In this document: positions 35,530 to 42,978 of the stretch, in pieces
Layout of the letters: every line of letters begins with the position of its first letter
Numbering within the stretch: position 1 is the stretch's first letter
NCBI GenBank assembly: GCA_905479615.1
Contig: CAJQNH010000045.1
Location: 1 to 48,802, forward strand
DNA from: an uncultured Eudoraea sp.
GTDB lineage: Bacteria; Bacteroidota; Bacteroidia; Flavobacteriales; Flavobacteriaceae
Direction: 5' to 3'
DNA: 48,802 nt
Notes under the pieces: generated by a model
What the model saw: the letters and a program-made list of their open reading frames with translations, nothing else
What the model was told of the DNA's origin: nothing
The model's database searches: none
Made by a program: the position numbers and the translations under genes

Positions 35530-38388
35530 ACTACGAACTTCTAGCTTCGATTTTTTTAAACTAAATTCCTTTTTAAGGTAGAATGCCGTATAACTTTTAT
35601 CATCTTTGGCCACTTCTTCAGGTGATCCTGCCGCAACTATCATGCCGCCCCCGCGCCCTCCTTCATAGCCTATGTCTATTATGTAATCGGCCATTTTTAT
35701 GACATCCATATTATGTTCAATTATCACGATGGTATTTCCTTTGTTCACTAATTTATTTAAAACTTCCATTAGCACCCTTATATCCTCAAAATGTAGTCCG
35801 GTTGTTGGTTCATCCAATATATAGAAAGTATTCCCCGTATCCCGCTTAGACAATTCGGTTGCAAGTTTTACCCGCTGGGCTTCTCCACCGGAAAGCGTAG
35901 TTGATTGCTGTCCTAATGAAATATAACCTAGTCCAACATCTTGAATAGTCTTTAACTTTCTATAAATTTTAGGTATTTGGTCAAAAAAGGCGACTGCTTC
36001 GTCAATAGTCATTTCGAGAATATCCGCAATAGATTGCCCTTTATATCTTATTTCAAGAGTCTCCCTGTTAAATCGTTTTCCATTACAGGTTTCACATTCG
36101 ACATATACATCGGGAAGAAAGTTCATTTCAATTACCCTCAATCCACCTCCCTGACAAGTTTCACATCTTCCGCCTTTTACATTAAAACTAAACCGACCCG
36201 GTTTATAACCCCTAATAGCTGCTTCAGGGGTTTTAGCAAAAAGGGCACGTATTTCTCCAAAAACACCGGTATAGGTAGCCGGATTAGACCTTGGTGTTCT
36301 TCCAATAGGAGATTGATTAATATCTATTACCTTATCAATGTTTTCGAGACCTTTAATATGGGTATATGGCATAGGTTTTTTAACACCATTAAAATAATAG
36401 GCGTTCATAATTGGATAAAGCGTTTCATTAATTAGTGTTGATTTACCACTACCTGAAACACCTGTCACAGCAATCATTTTTCCCAATGGGAATTTAACCG
36501 ATACATTCTTTAAATTATTGCCTGTGCAGCCTGTCAAACTTAAACTTTTTCCATTTCCTTTTCTCCTTGTATGAGGTATAGGAATTTCCTTTTCTCCTGT
36601 TATGTATTGAGAAGTCAATGTATGTTGTTGAATGAGTTCAGCTGAAGTTCCTTCTGAGATGATCTCGCCTCCGTGCTTTCCCGCCTTTGGCCCTATGTCA
36701 ATTACATGATCTGCATTTTCAATCATATCACGGTCGTGTTCAACAACAATTACAGAATTTCCAATATCCCTAAGTGATTCCAATGATTTGATCAGGCGAT
36801 TGTTATCACGTTGATGCAATCCAATACTTGGTTCATCCAATATATAAAGAACTCCTACCAACTGGGATCCTATTTGTGTTGCAAGCCTTATCCGTTGTGC
36901 TTCACCACCTGAAAGTGATTTTGAGCTACGGTTCAGCGACAAATAGTCAAGGCCTACATCTAACAAAAACTTAATTCTCGATTTAATCTCTTTTATAATC
37001 TCTTCGGCAATCTTTTTTTGATTTCCTTTTAATTTGGAATCAAGTTGATCAAAAAAACGGGCTAGATCAGAAATATCCAGTTGACACAATTCTGCTATAT
37101 TCCTATCCTCAATTTTATAATAAAGTGATTCTATTTTTAACCTTGAACCTTTGCAACTGGGGCAGGTTCTTTTATCCATAAAATCTCTGGCCCAACGCTT
37201 AATTGATGTAGAATCTGCCTGATGGTATTGGTTTTTTATAAAATTTGCAATACCCTCATAGTCTATGTGGTATAGTCTTTTTACCCCAAGGGTTTTAGAA
37301 TCAACTTCAAACTGTTCAGAGCCTCCATACAGAATAGTTGTAAGTGCTTCATCCGGAATTTGTGATATGGCATCTGTAAGTTCAAATTCATATCGTTTGG
37401 CTATTGTTTCTAATTGCTTAAATGCCCATGAACTTTTATACTCTCCTAAGGGTGCAATACCGCCTGATTGTATGGATAGTTTTGTATTCGGAAAAATTTT
37501 ATTCTCGTTTACTTCGAAGACATGCCCCAGGCCATTGCATTCGCTGCACATGCCCTTAGGAGAATTAAAGGAAAATGTATTGGGCTCAGGTTTTGGATAT
37601 GAAATACCGGTACTAGGGCACATTAAGTCCCTGCTGAAATATCTTGGTACTGCTTCACCTTCTTCAAGAACCATTAAGACATTATCACCGCTATACATGG
37701 CCGTATTTATAGATTCGGAGAGTCTTTTATTTAAATTTTCATTTTCATCTATTTTCAGGCGGTCTATGACGATTTCGATATCATGGGTTTTATATCTATC
37801 TACTTTCATTCCTTTGGTGATATCCATAATTTCACCATCTACACGCACTTTCACAAAGCCCTGCTTTCCAATTTGCTCAAAAAGTTCGCGATAATGCCCT
37901 TTTCTAGATTTAATTACCGGGGCCAGGATACTGATCCTTTTTGCAAAATAACTTTCGTTAATAAGCTCTTTAATCTTATCATCACTATAGCTTACCATTT
38001 TTTCGCCTGTATTATAGCTATAGGCATCAGAGGCCCTGGCAAATAATAACCTAAGAAAATCGTAAACTTCAGTAATTGTTCCTACCGTAGAACGCGGTGA
38101 TTTTGAAGTGGTTTTCTGTTCTATCGCAATAACTGGAGACAGGCCATCGATTTTATCTACGTCGGGACGCTCAAGCCCTCCCAAAAACTGTCTTGCGTAA
38201 GAAGAAAAGGTCTCTATATAGCGACGCTGGCCTTCAGCGTAAATAGTATCGAAAGCCAGTGAAGATTTACCACTTCCTGAAAGCCCGGTTATTACAACCA
38301 GTTTTTCTCTTGGAATGGTTACGTCAATATTTTTTAAATTATGAACGCGGGCTCCCTTGACTTCAATATTCTCCTCGTAGTTTATCAT
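35527..38388 (-). CDS. uvrA: Excinuclease ABC subunit A
   Basis: Damage-recognition ATPase of nucleotide excision repair, 953 residues from the ATG at 38388. A TTG four codons upstream is in frame but less likely. Two ABC modules: Walker A GLSGSGKSS and GVSGSGKST; signatures LSGGEAQRIRLA and LSGGEAQRVKLA; LDEPSIGLHQRD and LDEPTTGLHFED. The C-terminal zinc module CETCQGGG...CETCNGKR is intact. The first zinc module is altered: where E. coli has CPICG this protein has CPSTG, so one Cys ligand is Thr, although MCSEC remains. A TACCTTTG promoter element lies upstream. Confidence 0.97.
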   Translation of the reverse strand: MINYEENIEVKGARVHNLKNIDVTIPREKLVVITGLSGSGKSSLAFDTIYAEGQRRYIETFSSYARQFLGGLERPDVDKIDGLSPVIAIEQKTTSKSPRSTVGTITEVYDFLRLLFARASDAYSYNTGEKMVSYSDDKIKELINESYFAKRISILAPVIKSRKGHYRELFEQIGKQGFVKVRVDGEIMDITKGMKVDRYKTHDIEIVIDRLKIDENENLNKRLSESINTAMYSGDNVLMVLEEGEAVPRYFSRDLMCPSTGISYPKPEPNTFSFNSPKGMCSECNGLGHVFEVNENKIFPNTKLSIQSGGIAPLGEYKSSWAFKQLETIAKRYEFELTDAISQIPDEALTTILYGGSEQFEVDSKTLGVKRLYHIDYEGIANFIKNQYHQADSTSIKRWARDFMDKRTCPSCKGSRLKIESLYYKIEDRNIAELCQLDISDLARFFDQLDSKLKGNQKKIAEEIIKEIKSRIKFLLDVGLDYLSLNRSSKSLSGGEAQRIRLATQIGSQLVGVLYILDEPSIGLHQRDNNRLIKSLESLRDIGNSVIVVEHDRDMIENADHVIDIGPKAGKHGGEIISEGTSAELIQQHTLTSQYITGEKEIPIPHTRRKGNGKSLSLTGCTGNNLKNVSVKFPLGKMIAVTGVSGSGKSTLINETLYPIMNAYYFNGVKKPMPYTHIKGLENIDKVIDINQSPIGRTPRSNPATYTGVFGEIRALFAKTPEAAIRGYKPGRFSFNVKGGRCETCQGGGLRVIEMNFLPDVYVECETCNGKRFNRETLEIRYKGQSIADILEMTIDEAVAFFDQIPKIYRKLKTIQDVGLGYISLGQQSTTLSGGEAQRVKLATELSKRDTGNTFYILDEPTTGLHFEDIRVLMEVLNKLVNKGNTIVIIEHNMDVIKMADYIIDIGYEGGRGGGMIVAAGSPEEVAKDDKSYTAFYLKKEFSLKKSKLEVRS

Positions 38389-38405
38389 TGAATTAGACAA
38401 AGTTG

Positions 38406-38413
38406 CAAAGGTA
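38406..38413 (-). promoter_or_regulatory. Putative -7 element of uvrA
   Basis: Minus strand TACCTTTG, full match to TAnnTTTG, 17 bp before the ATG at 38388. A -33 TTG was not found at 17-23 bp. No copies of the TTCC/GGAA operator seen at 39645-39747 lie around it, so uvrA is probably not under that repressor. Confidence 0.4.
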
Positions 38414-38663
38414 CGTTTTTGACGACTAAAAAGGAAGCGTGGTTTATTTAGATTTTGTTAAAGGCTTGTAAATAAGCTACTGCAAATCGCCTTCTTGCTA
38501 ACTTGTTTTATAAATTTCCATTCCCGGTAAGTTTTGATATAATTCTAAGGGGGATGAAAAGAGATTATATGAATTTGCACATATATAAATAGATATGCAG
38601 CCCTGGTTACATATTTCTATGCGCTACCATTTCGTTATTCCTGTTAAAACAAATGCAATGATA

Positions 38664-39437
38664 CTATACGGCTTCCTTATCTTCCTGATATTTTCTTTGT
38701 CGTTTAGGCAATTGATGTGTATGTAATTTATTGGATATTAAGGATTTAATAGAATTGTTGGCGAAATAAGTATTCCACAATTCAATAATACTAATTGTTC
38801 TAGTTTGAATAAGATTATTAAAAGATCCGGCATTCGCTTTTATGTCTTTTGAATCTAATGACATTAATTGAATTGTATGAAGGTCAAAATAAAGGCCATA
38901 GTTCCGTTTTATGTCGTAAATAACCCATTGTCTGTCGCTGAAATTAGACCTAAAGTGTTTTGATACAAGGGGCAATATGTCAAACTCGGGTTCCACAACA
39001 ATAAAGTGAACACCATCCGTAGAGACTTTAAATTTCATAAATGCCTCTATCTGGCTTTTTTTCTTACTTACCATATTTGCTAAATGATTTATTCTAAAAA
39101 CCATATCATCGGTTAAATCTATGTGATTGGGAGACCCTTTTGCAACAATTTTTTGAATATATAAGTAAAGCAATTGTTCAATACCAGCTGTCTCACTTAA
39201 AAAAGCAAAATAAATATTCTTCATAGCATTATTGCTTCTTTCACTAATACCATTCCAGACCCGCTTAGCTTTATACACTTGTGTTAAAATTATTTGTGTT
39301 TCAGTAAACAAGCCTTTTTGAACCTGACTTTTTCTTTGAATGTCAACGACATTTATTTTTTGCTCAAATGCCGTAAATATGCATGTTAAAAACCCATTAA
39401 AACTTCCGTCATACAACAATATTTTTTCTTTTTCCAT
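38664..39437 (-). CDS. TIGR03915-type putative DNA repair protein
   Basis: 257 residues, recognised as the TIGR03915/DUF4130 family from LLYDGSFNGFLTCIFTAFE at the N terminus, the central AYLYIQK-like segment LLYLYIQKIVAKG, VVEPEFDILPLVSKHFRSNFSDRQWVIYD in two pieces, and the LPKRQRKYQED tail. The family is predicted to act in DNA modification or repair because it normally sits beside a radical-SAM partner (TIGR03916); no activity is established that I know of. Here that partner is absent on both sides. It starts 5 bp after a 59-residue clamp-motif ORF, in an operon divergent from a LexA-like repressor. Confidence 0.85.
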   Translation of the reverse strand: MEKEKILLYDGSFNGFLTCIFTAFEQKINVVDIQRKSQVQKGLFTETQIILTQVYKAKRVWNGISERSNNAMKNIYFAFLSETAGIEQLLYLYIQKIVAKGSPNHIDLTDDMVFRINHLANMVSKKKSQIEAFMKFKVSTDGVHFIVVEPEFDILPLVSKHFRSNFSDRQWVIYDIKRNYGLYFDLHTIQLMSLDSKDIKANAGSFNNLIQTRTISIIELWNTYFANNSIKSLISNKLHTHQLPKRQRKYQEDKEAV

Positions 39438-39442
39438 AACTT

Positions 39443-39622
39443 TTAGAATAGACTTAGTTGTTTGTTTATTGATTTTTGTGATATATTTTTAGATACCTTC
39501 TTCTTAATTTTTAACAGCCTCTTTTCTTTTCTAATATCTCTAATGTCTTTACTATAAAAGCTGTCATTTAATCCACTATGCGCCCAGAGGCTAAGTTTTT
39601 TAGTAATAATTTCATCTAACAT
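39443..39622 (-). CDS. Small basic protein (59 aa) ending in a sliding-clamp-binding motif
   Basis: I do not recognise the family. From the ATG at 39622 the protein is 59 residues: a possible helical N terminus (LDEIITKKLSLWAHSGLND), a charged middle (DIRDIRKEKRLLKIKKK), and a flexible tail ending KQLSLF. The last five residues, QLSLF, equal the bacterial beta-clamp-binding consensus QL(S/D)LF, in the usual C-terminal place. An in-frame TTG at 39649 would overlap the promoter and is unlikely. The stop is 5 bp before the TIGR03915-type gene. It may be a clamp adaptor; a remnant of another repair gene is the main alternative, though no radical-SAM or helix-hairpin-helix motif is present. Confidence 0.65.
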   Translation of the reverse strand: MLDEIITKKLSLWAHSGLNDSFYSKDIRDIRKEKRLLKIKKKVSKNISQKSINKQLSLF

Positions 39623-39646
39623 GACTAGGTGTATTTGTATAATATC

Positions 39647-39654
39647 CAAATATA
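39647..39654 (-). promoter_or_regulatory. -7 element of the clamp-motif/TIGR03915 operon
   Basis: Minus strand TATATTTG, full match to TAnnTTTG, 24 bp before the ATG at 39622. It lies inside the first inverted repeat of the operator array, so a bound repressor would cover it. No TTG at -33 spacing. Confidence 0.5.
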
Positions 39655-39693
39655 TGGAAATATTCCTAAATTAGGAAATTTTCCTAAAATATT

Positions 39694-39722
39694 TTGGAAA
39701 TAATCCAAATGTTGTATATTTG
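39694..39722 (+). promoter_or_regulatory. Promoter of the LexA-like repressor gene (TTG-N18-TATATTTG)
   Basis: TTG (39694-39696), 18 bp, TATATTTG (39715-39722): both elements match. The -33 TTG is within the third operator repeat and another repeat follows the -7 box, so the repressor probably controls itself. The leader to the ATG at 39843 is about 115 bp. Confidence 0.55.
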
Positions 39723-39842
39723 AGAATCCTGAATAGGGAAACTTTCCAATAAATAAGATGAGACGAAGTATTCTTTACTGTTTAGATAGATAAGAAAACA
39801 GCTTTAGACATAAGTATAAGACTAAAAAAAAGGAAAATTACA

Positions 39843-40595
39843 ATGGAAAATGAACTTACTATAAAGAGATTTATTGAAATAAGGCGGGAATTGGGATATA
39901 CACAGGCCGAATTTGCCAGTATGCTGGGTATTCCTAACACTACTGCAGATATAGAGCGTGGCCGCACCAAACTTTCTGGAAAGGTTGTCGTTGAAATGTT
40001 AAAACAATTTAATGTTAACCCACTATGGCTATTTGGAGATAGTAACAATCAACATTTAAATTATTCGGGAACCAGTGTAATCCCCAAAGTGGTAACTGTA
40101 GATTCTTCGGATAATGACAATATGGTATTGGTAAATGCAAAGGCTGCAGCGGGTTATCCCCAAAATATTCAGGACACAAGTTGGTACAAACAATTGCCCG
40201 CCTTTGATCTCCCACTTCCTGAATTCAGAAATGCTACTTACAGGGGCTTCCAGGTTGAAGGGGATAGTATGTTGCCTAATCTGCAGCCTGGCGAATGGTT
40301 ACTGGCTAAGGCGGTTGAGGGACTGGATGATATAAGTCGTAATAAGATATATGTAGTTGTACTTCATGATGCTGTACTGGTTAAAAAGATTGAGAAATTA
40401 CCTGGGAATTCAAAAATGCTTTTGATTTCACTTAACGAAATCTATCCGCCTTATGAAATAGAATCGGAGCAGATACAGGAACTTTGGCAGGTAAGCAGCA
40501 AAATAACCTTTGGAGTAGATGCTACAACAGAAAAAGGCTTACTAAGACAATTGCAGGAATCTATGGAAGAGTTAAAAAACCAATTAAGGAAGTAA
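39843..40595 (+). CDS. LexA-like repressor: XRE helix-turn-helix plus S24 self-cleaving domain
   Basis: 250 residues. Residues ~5-62 form an XRE-type helix-turn-helix (RRELGYTQAEFASMLGIPNTT). The C-terminal half is an S24 peptidase-like domain. A probable self-cleavage site is A103-G104 in AKAAAGYP, with nucleophile S132 in VEGDSMLP and the general-base lysine at K171 in AVLVKKIEK. All three features of RecA-stimulated self-cleavage (as in LexA, UmuD and phage CI) are present. A C-terminal coiled tail (LLRQLQESMEELKNQLRK) may help oligomerisation. It faces the DNA-repair operon across an operator array, so it is the likely damage-responsive repressor of that operon and of itself. It converges on the ggt gene. 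Confidence 0.9.
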   Translation: MENELTIKRFIEIRRELGYTQAEFASMLGIPNTTADIERGRTKLSGKVVVEMLKQFNVNPLWLFGDSNNQHLNYSGTSVIPKVVTVDSSDNDNMVLVNAKAAAGYPQNIQDTSWYKQLPAFDLPLPEFRNATYRGFQVEGDSMLPNLQPGEWLLAKAVEGLDDISRNKIYVVVLHDAVLVKKIEKLPGNSKMLLISLNEIYPPYEIESEQIQELWQVSSKITFGVDATTEKGLLRQLQESMEELKNQLRK

Positions 40596-40619
40596 TTTTT
40601 AATCCAAACCCTCTAAGGT

Positions 40620-42302
40620 TTAGAAACCAACCGCTGTATCATCTCCTCGTTTATCTGCACCTCCTTCAAGGCTTCCATCAGGTAAAACCAGAATAGCATC
40701 TACTTTTCCAAGGATAGGAGTGGGTTTCTCATTAATATGGTAACCTTTGGATTTCAACTCATTTTTCAACGCATCTGAAAATCCTTCTGTTTCAAAAACG
40801 ATATGATCCGGTAACCACTGATGATGGAATCTGGGAGCATTAACAGATTCTTGCATACTCAAATTAAATTCATAAGTATTTAGAATTGTCTGTGCAACAG
40901 CTGTAATAATTGTAGATCCACCTGGAGAACCGACAACCATCCAAAGATCATCGCCTTTTTCAACAATAGTAGGGGTCATTGAGCTTAGCATACGTTTCTC
41001 AGCTGCTATACTATTGGCTTCAGCTCCTATAAGCCCAAACATATTGGGCTCTCCAGGTTTAGCACTAAAATCATCCATTTCATTATTCAAGAAGAATCCT
41101 AATTCATCGCAATAGAGTTTGGAACCATATGCTCCGTTTAAGGTTGTGGTTACAGAAACAGCATTTCCCATTTGGTCCACAATAGAATAATGAGTAGTCT
41201 CACTACTTTCTATAATTTCCACGGCACCGTGCTGCACTTCGCCAGAGGGAGTAGCTGCATCAAATGAAAAGTTCTCCATTCTGGCTTGTAAATACTTCTT
41301 GCTTAATAAAACATCGAGTGGAATAACTACAAAATCAGGATCGCCAAGGAAGAAATTCCTGTCGGCATAAGCCCGCCTTGCAGCCTCAGTAAACAACTGA
41401 ATAGATTTAGTAGAATTATGACCAAAGTCTGAGATGTCATATGATTCAATCATCTTAAAGATTTGATTTATCGTTACACCACCACTGCTGGGAGGGCTCA
41501 TTGAAATTATCCTTAAGTCTTTGTAATTAAACACAATGGGCTGTCTCCATTTGGCCTCATACCTCGCCAGATCTTCTTCAGTTACATAACCACCTTTTTC
41601 CTGAATAAATCTTGCCAGTATTTTAGCGGTTTCTCCCTTGTAGAATTCATCCCTTCCGTTTATTGCTATTCTCCTTAATGTATTCGCCAGAGCAGGATAT
41701 CTTAATGTGTCTCCGGCATCACATTTATTGTAAAATAAGGTGTTTTCTCCATTCACACTTTTAATCTGCTCCCAATACTTTTCAAACCTGGCTGCCTGCT
41801 TTGGAGTTACCTCAACTCCTTGATCAACCAGTTCTATAACCGGGTCTATAATATCTTTTATGGCTAGCGTGCCAAATTTATCGTGCACTTCAAAAATACC
41901 GGCAATTGTTCCGGGTACTCCAGTGGCACTTGCTCCCATCGTACTCTTTCCCGGAATAACATTGCCCAGAGAATCCAGATACATATCCTTGTGGGCCGCC
42001 AATGGAGCCTTTTCGCGATAATCAATGGCTCCTATATTGCCATCACTTTTCCGGTAAACCATAAATCCGCCACCACCAAGGTTCCCTGCAAAAGGATAAG
42101 CCACTGCCAATGCAAGTTCAGTACCAACCATTGCGTCAAATGCATTTCCTCCTTTTTGAAGTATGGCTATTCCAATCTTTGAAGCCTCTATTCGTGCAGA
42201 TACTACCATGGCATTTTTGCTCACAACGCCAGTCGGCTGAGGATGTTGTTTTTTACATTGTGTAAAAAGTAGAAGCGTAAAAAGAAGAATTAGTATTCGC
42301 AT
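40620..42302 (-). CDS. ggt: Gamma-glutamyltransferase lipoprotein
   Basis: 560-residue N-terminal-nucleophile hydrolase that cleaves or transfers the gamma-glutamyl group of glutathione and related compounds. The lipobox LFTQC puts the lipidated cysteine at residue 16, so it is membrane-anchored outside the cytoplasm. Self-processing should occur before T369 in ETTHYSIVD, giving large and small subunits. The small-subunit motifs MLSSMTPTIV and VVGSPGGSTIITAV are present. The start overlaps the end of the ACP phosphodiesterase gene by 13 bp, so they are translationally linked. It converges on the repressor gene, with 24 bp between stops and a minor hairpin AAACC-N6-GGTTT there. Confidence 0.93.
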   Translation of the reverse strand: MRILILLFTLLLFTQCKKQHPQPTGVVSKNAMVVSARIEASKIGIAILQKGGNAFDAMVGTELALAVAYPFAGNLGGGGFMVYRKSDGNIGAIDYREKAPLAAHKDMYLDSLGNVIPGKSTMGASATGVPGTIAGIFEVHDKFGTLAIKDIIDPVIELVDQGVEVTPKQAARFEKYWEQIKSVNGENTLFYNKCDAGDTLRYPALANTLRRIAINGRDEFYKGETAKILARFIQEKGGYVTEEDLARYEAKWRQPIVFNYKDLRIISMSPPSSGGVTINQIFKMIESYDISDFGHNSTKSIQLFTEAARRAYADRNFFLGDPDFVVIPLDVLLSKKYLQARMENFSFDAATPSGEVQHGAVEIIESSETTHYSIVDQMGNAVSVTTTLNGAYGSKLYCDELGFFLNNEMDDFSAKPGEPNMFGLIGAEANSIAAEKRMLSSMTPTIVEKGDDLWMVVGSPGGSTIITAVAQTILNTYEFNLSMQESVNAPRFHHQWLPDHIVFETEGFSDALKNELKSKGYHINEKPTPILGKVDAILVLPDGSLEGGADKRGDDTAVGF

Positions 42303-42883
42303 ATTGATGTATATTTTTGTTTGGAAAAGACCACAAGTTCATTAAAAAAGTCCGTAAATTCTAACTCAAAAGCTTCGTAGTTTTCTTCAAGATCAAGAAT
42401 CGCAAAATTCATTTTACTTTTGTTATTGGTTCTTCTGTTCATTCCATTTAATACTCTGCCTATTCCTTCTATTTTAGCATAATTCAGGAGCCAATTGTCA
42501 CTTATCATATAAGGGATCATTCGTTTAGTTCCATCAGGCAGAATGGTAATATTATCCTCCAGTAAATCATAAAATTTATCTACAAAAATAGTTAAGGGAG
42601 TATCCGAATATCGCTTCCAGTTTTTTGCTAAAAAGTGATCATAAAAAATATCGACTATTACCCTGCTATAGTGACTGTAATTCTGGTGTAATCTTTTACT
42701 GCTAATCCTGGTTATGGGGTGTGCGTCTGTATAGGTGTCTATTTCACGATGCAATAAGATTCCTTTTTGTATTCTATCTGGAAGGTGTTTGTATTTATTT
42801 CCTCTTATGCTGTCAGCAATAAAATTTCCAATGGTTATTTCGTCATCTCCAAAGGATAAATATATATGTGCTAAAAAATTCAT
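42290..42883 (-). CDS. Acyl carrier protein phosphodiesterase (AcpH-type)
   Basis: 197 residues of the ACP phosphodiesterase family, HD-like metal hydrolases that remove 4'-phosphopantetheine from holo-ACP. Family markers are MNFLAHIYLSFGDDE at the N terminus, IGNFIADSIRGNKYKHLP, and ILLHREIDTYTDAHP with R..YSRVIVDIFYDHFLAKNW. The length equals that of the E. coli enzyme (about 193). It is the first gene of the leftward pair with ggt and overlaps it by 13 bp. I am confident of family; the reaction is inferred from characterised relatives. Confidence 0.87.
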   Translation of the reverse strand: MNFLAHIYLSFGDDEITIGNFIADSIRGNKYKHLPDRIQKGILLHREIDTYTDAHPITRISSKRLHQNYSHYSRVIVDIFYDHFLAKNWKRYSDTPLTIFVDKFYDLLEDNITILPDGTKRMIPYMISDNWLLNYAKIEGIGRVLNGMNRRTNNKSKMNFAILDLEENYEAFELEFTDFFNELVVFSKQKYTSICEY

Positions 42884-42950
42884 TCAGTACGAATATAATC
42901 TTAGCAACTGAATTTACAAATTAGGAGTGCATGATAATTCCTAAGACATG

Positions 42951-42958
42951 TATATTTG
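42951..42958 (+). promoter_or_regulatory. Putative -7 element of glmM-type gene
   Basis: TATATTTG, full match to TAnnTTTG, ending 20 bp before the ATG at 42979. No TTG at normal -33 spacing. Confidence 0.4.
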
Positions 42959-42978
42959 CAAAAACTATTTAATACTCT

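Larger units (their letters stand above)
39645..39747. repeat. Array of TTCC/GGAA operator-like half sites
   Basis: About ten (T)TCC or GGA(A) half sites alternate through 103 bp. Clear inverted pairs are TCC-N8-GGA (39645-39658), the perfect palindrome TTCCTAAATTAGGAA (39663-39677), TTCC-N11-GGAA (39681-39699, nearly perfect) and TCC-N7-GGA (39727-39739). Some spacings are near one helical turn. The array spans both divergent promoters, as expected for sites of the adjacent S24-type repressor. The binding protein is inferred from position. Confidence 0.65.

Noticed and set aside
35977..36435. 152-codon open frame antisense to uvrA
   Set aside because: Opposite an intact ABC/zinc region of uvrA, with no recognisable motif; a shadow of the real gene.
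37265..37894. 209-codon open frame antisense to uvrA
   Set aside because: It lies wholly within the conserved uvrA coding region, lacks domains, and its composition is the mirror of uvrA codons.
38414..38663. 250-bp gap between uvrA and the TIGR03915-type gene, checked for a small gene or RNA
   Set aside because: Only a 12-codon frame and no strong hairpin, promoter pair or repeat; nothing supportable apart from the uvrA -7 box just outside.
39843..40595. Prophage CI repressor marking an integrated phage
   Set aside because: No integrase, structural or lysis genes and no attachment repeats nearby; neighbours are repair and housekeeping genes.
40606..40621. Hairpin AAACC-N6-GGTTT between repressor and ggt genes as terminator
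   Set aside because: Five-bp stem with no T run on either side; too weak to list as a feature.
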